Below, piece after piece: positions 57,122 to 64,000 of a stretch of 64,000 nucleotides of DNA. The notes beneath the pieces were generated by a model. It worked only from the letters and a program-made list of their open reading frames with translations. It did no database searches and had not been told where the DNA came from. Source of the DNA: Clostridiales bacterium PH28_bin88 (GTDB lineage: Bacteria; Bacillota; PH28-bin88); contig LAKY01000032.1 in NCBI GenBank assembly GCA_000987045.1, positions 57,109-121,108 on the forward strand, written 5' to 3'. The stretch's first letter is position 1. Every line of letters starts with the position of its first letter. The position numbers and the translations under genes are program-made.

Positions 57122-57597
57122 TAACGCTGCCCCCCCCATCGCTCTAGATTTACCGCCACGGTATTCATCAGCATCAGTACCGCCCCCACCGGCACAGCCA
57201 AGTAGGGCCATGACATGGGTATCTGCATCGCCGGTGAGAACTGCCTGGCGGTGACTCCGGTCATCTTAATCCCGTAGTAGAGCACCACCAGCAAGAAACA
57301 AAACGTAATCAACGATACCAGGTTGATCGCTGCCCGTTTCAGCACCGGGGGTAAAAGACCCACCGCCACTTCCATCCCGATCAGGGCTTTATTGCGCACT
57401 CCCAGGCTGGCCCCCAGGAAGGTTATCCAGACCATCAGGTACCTGGCCACCTCCTCCGACCAGGTCAGGGGGGCTTCCAGCACAAACCGGTAGATCACCT
57501 GGGCAAACACCACTACTGACATGGTGGCCAAGAGGATCACGACCACCCAGGTGACCACACGGTTGATCTGATCGATACCCTTGACAATCGTCTGCAT
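57121..57597 (-). CDS. TRAP transporter small permease (DctQ)
   Basis: YRFVLEAPLTWSEEVARYLMVWITFLGASLGVRNKALIGMEV. Confidence 0.94.
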   Translation of the reverse strand: MQTIVKGIDQINRVVTWVVVILLATMSVVVFAQVIYRFVLEAPLTWSEEVARYLMVWITFLGASLGVRNKALIGMEVAVGLLPPVLKRAAINLVSLITFCFLLVVLYYGIKMTGVTARQFSPAMQIPMSWPYLAVPVGAVLMLMNTVAVNLERWGGQR

Positions 57598-57679
57598 TTT
57601 TTCACCTCTCTTGCAGATAGTGGGCGGGATGGCTTCCCGCCCACTATTGTAAGACCTCGCTTGGGTTTTCGCAATTACT

Positions 57680-58708
57680 TTACTTGGTGTTGATGATCTG
57701 GTCAATCAGGTCCTTGCCGAACTTGCTTTCAAACTGCTGGTACACTGGTTTGGTTGCTTCCAGGAAGAGGCTCTTGTCCACTTCGGTCACTACCATGCCC
57801 TTTTCCTTCAGCTTGTCTACCTGCTCGGCAGTCTGCTGGGCAATGAGATTGCGCTCATAGGCGCCCGCTTCCTTGCCAGCCTTCTTGAACGCTTCTTTTT
57901 GCTCGTTGCTCAGCTTGTCCCATGTCAGCTTGCTGATCATCAGCGGGGACGGAGAGTAGAAGTGTCCGGTAAGGGACAGGTACTTCTGCACTTCGTACAA
58001 ACGGTTATTGTAAATAATCGGGATCGGGTTTTCCTGGCCGTCCATGGCGCCGGTTTGCAGCGCGGTGAACAGCTCTGAGAAGGCCATGGGAGTGGGGTCA
58101 GCACCTAGCTGCTTGAAGGCGGCCATGTGCACCGGGTTCTCCATGGTACGCAGTTTTAAGCCTTTCAAGTCTTCCGGCTTCTTGACTTCCCGCTTATTGT
58201 TGGTAACGTTGCGGAAACCGTTTTCCCAGAAGGCCAAACCGATAATTCCGGCTTTTTCCAGTTCACCCATGAGTTTGTCGCCGATGGGGCCGTCCAGAAC
58301 TTTGTAGGCGTGCTGCTCGTCACGGAACAGGAACGGCAGGTCCACCACACCCATCAGAGGAGCGAAGCCACCGATGGGGCCGGTGGAAGACAGCACCACG
58401 TCTACGCTGCCGATCTGCATACCTTCAACCAGTTCCCTTTCCGCGCCCAGGGAAGAGTTAGCGAAAATCTGCAACTGGACTTCACCGTTAGTGTACTGTT
58501 CCACCAGTTCCTTGAACTTGACCAGTCCCAGGTGATACGGGTGGGTTTCAGCCACCGAGTGCCCGGCCTTCAGCACCAGCGGTTCCTTCTTGCCCGCATC
58601 TGGCTGCTTCCCGGCATCGCCGGCGGGCTGCTTGCCGCCACCGCCGCAACCCGTGATCAAACCGGCCACCAAAACCAAAACCAGCGCCACAACCAGAACC
58701 TTCTTCAT
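57680..58708 (-). CDS. TRAP transporter substrate-binding lipoprotein (DctP)
   Basis: LVAGLITGCGGGGK lipobox; LKAGHSVAETHPYHLGLVKFKELVEQYTNGEVQLQIFANSSLGAERELVEGMQIGSVDVVLSSTGPIGGF. Confidence 0.96.
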   Translation of the reverse strand: MKKVLVVALVLVLVAGLITGCGGGGKQPAGDAGKQPDAGKKEPLVLKAGHSVAETHPYHLGLVKFKELVEQYTNGEVQLQIFANSSLGAERELVEGMQIGSVDVVLSSTGPIGGFAPLMGVVDLPFLFRDEQHAYKVLDGPIGDKLMGELEKAGIIGLAFWENGFRNVTNNKREVKKPEDLKGLKLRTMENPVHMAAFKQLGADPTPMAFSELFTALQTGAMDGQENPIPIIYNNRLYEVQKYLSLTGHFYSPSPLMISKLTWDKLSNEQKEAFKKAGKEAGAYERNLIAQQTAEQVDKLKEKGMVVTEVDKSLFLEATKPVYQQFESKFGKDLIDQIINTK

Positions 58709-58719
58709 AGATGCCCTCC

Positions 58720-59634
58720 TTAATAAGTTTTTTCTATTACCTTAACCAGGTTGGCAAGAACCCGGTTATAAGGTACATTGATGTTGAGCCTTTCCGCCTC
58801 GCGAACAATGGCCCCGTTGATGGAGACGATTTCGGTTTGCCGCCTGTTCGAAACGTCCTGCAGCATTGAAGAGCGGTTGGCCGCCGTGGCCCGGCACACG
58901 CTGTGGACATGTTCTTTCGGGTTGTCCACCTCCAGCATGATGCCCTTGGCGGCCGCCACCTGTTCTACCTCCGAGACAGCAGCATCCATAATCTCCACCA
59001 GTTCGGGGTATTTCAACAGGTCGCCGTTCTGCAAGCCGGTGATGGCGGTCAGGGCGTTCACCCCCACGTTGGTCACCAGCTTGGTCCAGATCATCCCTAC
59101 AGCGTTGTGAGAGACTTCGGTTTCCAGCCCCGCTTCGTTAAATATCCTCACAACCTCTTCCATTCCCGCGGGGGCGGTGCCGGCAACCGGCCCGATATGG
59201 GTCTTACCCACGCCGGCATGGCGAATCTTTCCGGGGCCCAGCAAGGTGCATCCCTGGGAGGTAACGCCAGCCAGCACCCGCTCACTGTCCACGTGGGCAG
59301 CAATGGCTTCAATATTACCCAGGCCATTTTGCAGGGTCAGCACCAGGGTCGCGGGACCGATACAGTCCCGGACCTGCTCCACCGCCCGGGCGGTTTGAGT
59401 GGACTTGACAAAGATAATCACCAGGTCTGCTATCCCGATCTCCGCCACATCAAGAGTGGCCTTTACCGGGATGACGTGTTCTCCGTCCTGATCCACAATG
59501 GTCAGACCAAGATCATTCATTGCCCGGACGTGCTCGGGCCAGACGTCGTAAAGCCATACATCCACTCCCAGCCTGGCAAGGTAGCCGCCATAGAGGCAGC
59601 CCATAGCGCCGGATCCGATTACTGCTACTTTCAC
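58720..59634 (-). CDS. panE: 2-dehydropantoate 2-reductase (ketopantoate reductase family)
   Basis: MKVAVIGSGAMGCLYGGYLARLGVDVWLYDV...LVIIFVKSTQTARAVEQ...LTLQNGLGNIEAI...TKLVTNVGVNALTAITGLQNGDLL. Confidence 0.93.
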   Translation of the reverse strand: MKVAVIGSGAMGCLYGGYLARLGVDVWLYDVWPEHVRAMNDLGLTIVDQDGEHVIPVKATLDVAEIGIADLVIIFVKSTQTARAVEQVRDCIGPATLVLTLQNGLGNIEAIAAHVDSERVLAGVTSQGCTLLGPGKIRHAGVGKTHIGPVAGTAPAGMEEVVRIFNEAGLETEVSHNAVGMIWTKLVTNVGVNALTAITGLQNGDLLKYPELVEIMDAAVSEVEQVAAAKGIMLEVDNPKEHVHSVCRATAANRSSMLQDVSNRRQTEIVSINGAIVREAERLNINVPYNRVLANLVKVIEKTY

Positions 59635-59647
59635 CCTACCACCCCCC

Positions 59648-59669
59648 TAAGCGCTGTGATAAACTTCGC
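59648..59669. repeat. Short copy of GCGCTGTGATAAACTTCGC repeat
   Basis: taaGCGCTGTGATAAACTTCGC, also at 41005 (variant) and 41558-41576 (reverse strand). Confidence 0.7.
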
Positions 59670-59674
59670 CGGTA

Positions 59675-60571
59675 TTAATACAACCTGTCCAGGCCTTCCG
59701 CTTTAAAGGTGAAGCTGTGTTTCTCCTCGGGGAACTCGCCGGCGCGCACTTCTTTCACCCAGGTGTTTAGAGCATCCACGATTACCGGGGAAAGGTTGGC
59801 GTACTGCTTGACAAACTTGGGGGTAAACCTTTCGAATAAGCCCATCATGTCGTGGAAGACCAGCACCTGGGCGTCGCACTCGATCCCGGCACCAATGCCC
59901 AGGGTTGGGATACTGACCTTCTCGGTAATCAATTTGCTGATAGGGGTGGGAACGCACTCCACCACCACAGAAAAGGCACCGGCCTGTTCAAGACTCTTGG
60001 CATCGTCAATCAGCTTCCGCGCACCTTCGGCGTCTTTGCCCTGAACCTTGAACCCGCCCAACTGGGAAACCGTCTGGGGAGTAAGACCGATATGGCCCAT
60101 CACAGGAATCCCGGCCTTCACGATGGCCTGAACGATCTCGGCTACTTCCTGGCCGCCTTCCAGCTTGACACAGTCGGCGCCGCCTTCCTTCATAATGCGG
60201 GTGGCGTTGCGGATAGCCTGCTCTTTGCTCTCGTTATACGAGCCAAAAGGCATGTCTCCGACGATAAAGGTATTGGGAGCGCCCCGCACCACCGCCTTGA
60301 TGTGATGCAGCATCTCTTCCATGGTTACCGGTACGGTGTTGCTGTAGCCCAGCACCGTCATGCCCAGGGAGTCACCCACCAGGATCAATTCGACTTCCGA
60401 CTTGTCCACCAGCATGGCGGTGGGATAGTCGTAAGCGGTGACCATGTGAAACTTCTGCCCTGCCTGCTTCATTTCCTTCAACTGGATTACGTTGACCTTC
60501 TTTTTAGGCATTACTGAGGCCCCTCCTTTTTTCACCATCAGAAAGTATAACTTTCTGTGGCATAAGTGCAA
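59675..60571 (-). CDS. panB: 3-methyl-2-oxobutanoate hydroxymethyltransferase
   Basis: KKKVNVIQLKEMKQAGQKFHMVTAYDYPTAMLVDKSEVELILVGDSLGMTVLGYSNTVPVTMEEMLHHIKAVVRGAPNTFIVGDMPFGSY. Confidence 0.96.
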   Translation of the reverse strand: MHLCHRKLYFLMVKKGGASVMPKKKVNVIQLKEMKQAGQKFHMVTAYDYPTAMLVDKSEVELILVGDSLGMTVLGYSNTVPVTMEEMLHHIKAVVRGAPNTFIVGDMPFGSYNESKEQAIRNATRIMKEGGADCVKLEGGQEVAEIVQAIVKAGIPVMGHIGLTPQTVSQLGGFKVQGKDAEGARKLIDDAKSLEQAGAFSVVVECVPTPISKLITEKVSIPTLGIGAGIECDAQVLVFHDMMGLFERFTPKFVKQYANLSPVIVDALNTWVKEVRAGEFPEEKHSFTFKAEGLDRLY

Positions 60572-60622
60572 CTAAGGCTTCCGCCTGCGCCAAAGGCTTG
60601 CCGCAAGCCAAGTTTTCTTTAC
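60534..60622. repeat. Dispersed 89/90-bp palindromic repeat, copy 2
   Basis: Nearly identical to 18648-18737. Confidence 0.9.
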
Positions 60623-60764
60623 TATATGCTTCCCCAGCGAGCCGGATCGCCCCGCATGGGTTCACCCCAATTTTGTTCCGCTTTCCGGAAAGGGTGTTCC
60701 TTCTTAGGCCCCAAAAAAAAATTCCTTCCACCCGGACAACCCTAAAAACGGTGTTTTGTTCCGC

Positions 60765-61571
60765 TTACCGGAACGCTCTTTCCGATAAATGATCATTTAA
60801 ATAAGCCCGGTAACCGAGCTGTTCGGAAATCTTACCCGCTGTTTCCCGCACCCGCGGGATCAGCGACTGGAGGGTGTTGCCTGTCATGCGGACTCCCGGG
60901 GCAGCTATACTGATAGCGGCCACCACTCTCCCAAGATGGGAAAAGACGGGTGATCCCAGGCAGAAGATACCTTCAAAATACTCCGCGTTGTCGATGGCAT
61001 AACCCTGTTCCTTCACCCGGGCCAGTTCGTGTCTCAGCAGGAACGGGTCGGTGATGGTATTGGGAGTATAGCGCCTGAACGTTGTTGCCTTTAAAACCCT
61101 CTCCAATTCCTCGACAGACAGGTTGGCCAAAATAGCTTTCCCCAGCCCGCTGCAGTAAGCGGGTACCCTTTTACCAACGTCAAGGCCGATCCGCAGGGGT
61201 TCACGGCTTTCCCACCGTTCGATGTAGATAACCTCGTGATTGTCCAGTACGGCGAGGTTGACAGTCTCGTTGCAGCTCGCAAAGAGTTTTTCCAGATAAG
61301 GAGCCGCCATCTTCCGGATCCCGGTCCGGTTAACCACCTGGCTGCCCATTTCAAACAGCTTGAGGGTCACCGAGTACTTGCCGCTATTGCCTTGCCTCAC
61401 CAGGCCCATCAATTCCAGCGTGGACAGCAACCGGAAAACCGTGCTCTTGCCCATTCCCAGGGAGTGGCTTAACTGGGTAATCCCCAGTTCTTCCTCCCGG
61501 CAAAGAGCCTCCAGGACCGCAAAGGCTCGCTCAATCGACTGTACCGACTCCTGGAACGGTTTTTTGGCCAT
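60765..61571 (-). CDS. IclR-family transcriptional regulator
   Basis: QSIERAFAVLEALCREEELGITQLSHSLGMGKSTVFRLLSTLELMGLVRQGNSGKYSVTLKLFEMG. Confidence 0.93.
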   Translation of the reverse strand: MAKKPFQESVQSIERAFAVLEALCREEELGITQLSHSLGMGKSTVFRLLSTLELMGLVRQGNSGKYSVTLKLFEMGSQVVNRTGIRKMAAPYLEKLFASCNETVNLAVLDNHEVIYIERWESREPLRIGLDVGKRVPAYCSGLGKAILANLSVEELERVLKATTFRRYTPNTITDPFLLRHELARVKEQGYAIDNAEYFEGIFCLGSPVFSHLGRVVAAISIAAPGVRMTGNTLQSLIPRVRETAGKISEQLGYRAYLNDHLSERAFR

Positions 61572-61818
61572 AGAACTCCCCCTTTGGACCGGAGGTTAAA
61601 TATCTCTTTCTTCTTTCATGTTTGTTAATTTCGACAATCTTGAGCAGAATCCTGCATGCGCCATACACTGATTTTGGGTAATCTTTCAAATCAGAGCTAA
61701 ACCACGCCTGCTCTACCCTATCATTTGGAAGTAGTTCGCCAGACTAACATTGCTCCAAGTATATGTTGCATTCGCTCCCATTGTGGGAAGAAAGGTCCCC
61801 TACTGTGGTTTTCCACTG

Positions 61819-63195
61819 CTATAACAAAGCGGCAAGCTGGTACCAGTAAGTGTACAGTGCCCGCAGCCCCAGGTCAAAGTTCTCCAGGTTGAAGTGCTCG
61901 TTGGGGGCATGGATGTTCTCGTCGTTCAAGCCAAACCCCATCATCACAGATGGCGCGTTCAGCACCGAAGCGAAGATGCCCACTACCGGAATGGAACCGC
62001 CCGCCCTGATAAACTTGGCCTCCTTACCGTAGACCTCCGTGAGGGCCGCCTGGGCCGCCCGGATGGCGGGGTGGTCAATGGGAGTAATGCAGGCCAGGGC
62101 ATTACCCGGCTCCCGTTTGAACGAGACGGTTGCACCTGGAGGACAGACTTTCGCAAGGTGGGACTTTATTGCATCCAGCACCTTGTCCGGTTCCTGGTCG
62201 GGAACCAGCCGGCAGGTGATCTTGGCGCCAGCCCGGGCTGGGATGACGGTCTTGGTACCCTCATCCTGGAAGCCGCCCCAGATCCCGTTAATCTCCAGCG
62301 TTGGGCGGGCCCACAGGCGCTCAAGCACTGAGAAACCTGGTTCTCCGGGTAGAGCGTTTACACCCAACTCCCGTTTTAGCGACTCCTCGTCAAACTCGAG
62401 AGAGTCAAAGGAGCCCTTCTCCTCCCGGGTCAGTTCCCGGACCTGATCATAGAAGCCCTCGACGGCGATCCGGCCGTCAACTTGACGCAGCGAGGCCAGC
62501 ATACTGACGAGAGCGTGGACCGCGTTGGGCGCCGCGCCGCCGTAGGTGCCTGAGTGGAGGTCGCCATTGGCGCCGGCCACATGAACCTCCATCGCGGCCA
62601 GCCCCCGCACAGCGTATGTAAGTGACGGTACACCGCGGGCATAGAGACTGGTGTCAGAGATGACCACCACGTCAGCCTTCAGGAGTTCCTTGCGCTCGTT
62701 CAGCAAACGGGTCAGGTTGCCGGAGCCAATCTCCTCCTCACCTTCAATTAGGATTTTCACGTTGAGAGGAAACTTTCCGTTGAACTTTAAAATTACCTCA
62801 ATCACCTTGAGGTGCATAAAGATCTGGCCCTTGTTGTCATGGGCGCCGCGGGCGTAAAGCTTGCCGTCCCTGATGGATGGCTCAAAGGGCGGAGTCTCCC
62901 ACAGGTCCACAGGGTCAACCGGCTGCACGTCGTAGTGGCCGTAAATAAGGGCAGTCGGCTTACCCGGTTGGTCCAAGCGTTCCGCATAGACAGCGGGGTG
63001 GCCGCCCGTCTCCATGATGGCAACCCCCTCCATACCGATCCGGTGCAACTCCGCCTCCAGCCACCGGGCAGCGCGCCGCATGTCGTCCTTGTGGGCGGAG
63101 AGGGCGCTAATGCTGGGAATCCGCAGGAACTCACCCAACTGGGACAGGTGCTCTTCCCGGTGCTCCATGAAGTATTGATCCGCGTTCATGTTCAT
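61819..63195 (-). CDS. M20-family dipeptidase/deacylase
   Basis: ALIYGHYDVQPVDPVDLWETPPFEPSIRDGKLYARGAHDNKGQIFMHLKVIEVIL...LIEGEEEIGSGNL...RAGGSIPVVGIFASVL. Confidence 0.94.
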   Translation of the reverse strand: MNMNADQYFMEHREEHLSQLGEFLRIPSISALSAHKDDMRRAARWLEAELHRIGMEGVAIMETGGHPAVYAERLDQPGKPTALIYGHYDVQPVDPVDLWETPPFEPSIRDGKLYARGAHDNKGQIFMHLKVIEVILKFNGKFPLNVKILIEGEEEIGSGNLTRLLNERKELLKADVVVISDTSLYARGVPSLTYAVRGLAAMEVHVAGANGDLHSGTYGGAAPNAVHALVSMLASLRQVDGRIAVEGFYDQVRELTREEKGSFDSLEFDEESLKRELGVNALPGEPGFSVLERLWARPTLEINGIWGGFQDEGTKTVIPARAGAKITCRLVPDQEPDKVLDAIKSHLAKVCPPGATVSFKREPGNALACITPIDHPAIRAAQAALTEVYGKEAKFIRAGGSIPVVGIFASVLNAPSVMMGFGLNDENIHAPNEHFNLENFDLGLRALYTYWYQLAALL

Positions 63196-63842
63196 TTCAA
63201 CCTCGTTTCTTGATATTTCCTCCAGGTTAGGTCAGCCAGAGTTGTCTATCGGATTCCGTAAAGGTTCACTACAACATCTTTCGCAACCCACAGCTTGAAG
63301 TCCTTACTATTCAGTTCATACTTCGGTCATTTCCCATCCTTAGTTTTGCCTACGACCAGCTTATCTACCAGCACCCGTTCAGCCGTTTGATATACCTTCT
63401 ACAACCGGATTCTCTGTTAAGGCGAATTTTTCCTGCCTGTCCGGAGGCTCAATCTGTTAAAAGCAAACCTTCTTGGAGTTGGACCTACCCCATACGAAGC
63501 AATCCTTGTCTTTTCCTACCACATGCAAGTATCTCATCCAAAAAAGAGATTATCAATATATGGGAAATCAGTTATAATAAAGCCAGAAGTTGCTGCTCCA
63601 TCAAGGGGTGTGCGGCGTGGTGCTGCCTGACCGTCCACCCCAAACAAGTTATTTGAACTCTGGCGCGTGGTCAAGCTGCTCGGAGGTAAATGTAGCCCGG
63701 GGGTACAGTACATCAGTGTTGAAGGCTTAGGGGTTTGCAAGCAATAAGCGCCAATAAATGTAAATATGTAGTAGCTACTGGACAACCGCAAACCAATATG
63801 TTATGATACATTGAGAAACTGCAATCAAAGGAGATATTGCCG

Positions 63843-64000
63843 ATGCTCAATGTACCTAACGAGGAATATATTCATCTGAAAGCCCTATGGAATTCTCTAC
63901 AGGGATTGGTTGATGAGAAAACAAAGCGTCTTTTTGCTGGAGCAATAGCCAAGGCGTATGGGCATGGAGGAACAAAATTAAGTCATAGTATAACCGGACT
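63843..64000 (+). CDS. Transposase N-terminus, probably ISAzo13-type (truncated by window end)
   Basis: MLNVPNEEYIHLKALWNSLQGLVDEKTKRLFAGAIAKAYGHGGTKLSHSITG matches the ISAzo13 N-terminal pattern as I recall it. Confidence 0.6.
   Translation, partial: MLNVPNEEYIHLKALWNSLQGLVDEKTKRLFAGAIAKAYGHGGTKLSHSITG

Noticed and set aside
63240-63830. Possible degraded gene upstream of the transposase
   Set aside because: No convincing ORF or family similarity; probably IS flank or intergenic sequence.

Overview
Window from an apparently anaerobic Firmicute (Peptococcaceae/Moorella-like gene content; inferred from the genes, not checked). Most genes lie on the minus strand. There are four metabolic islands. 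(1) 2.0-18 kb: a long minus-strand run that looks like one catabolic operon, FeS protein > distant LarA (nickel-pincer enzyme) homolog > BenE-type permease > QPRTase-COG1058 fusion > MhpF/MhpE/MhpD-type lower meta-cleavage enzymes > metal-ligand-less creatinase/M24 homolog > larC1-larB-larE. An IclR regulator and acyl-CoA dehydrogenase/EtfBA lie upstream. This is the strongest candidate for an undescribed system: a nickel-pincer enzyme built into an anaerobic degradation operon with its own cofactor genes. (2) 24.5-29.9 kb: divergent folate (folE-K-B-P) and pABA (pabA-B-C) genes. (3) 29.9-39.5 kb: sigma-54 regulator, likely -24/-12 promoter, aminotransferase, CMD protein, Liv-type ABC transporter and a frameshifted HpcH-type aldolase. 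(4) 51.5-63.2 kb: M20 peptidase, IclR, PanB, PanE, TRAP transporter, beta-decarboxylating dehydrogenase, Fe-ADH and AOR, whose chemistry fits the classical pantoate > dimethylmalate > ketoisovalerate route. Also present: proline T-box, c-di-AMP riboswitch with terminator before ktr genes, tsaE/B/D-rimI, several TA modules, a decayed glycyl-radical enzyme/activase locus carrying a 219-bp MITE with TSD, SLH-derived tandem repeats, two dispersed palindromic repeat families, and a transposase start at the right edge. All family calls are by eye from translated sequence; no database search was run.
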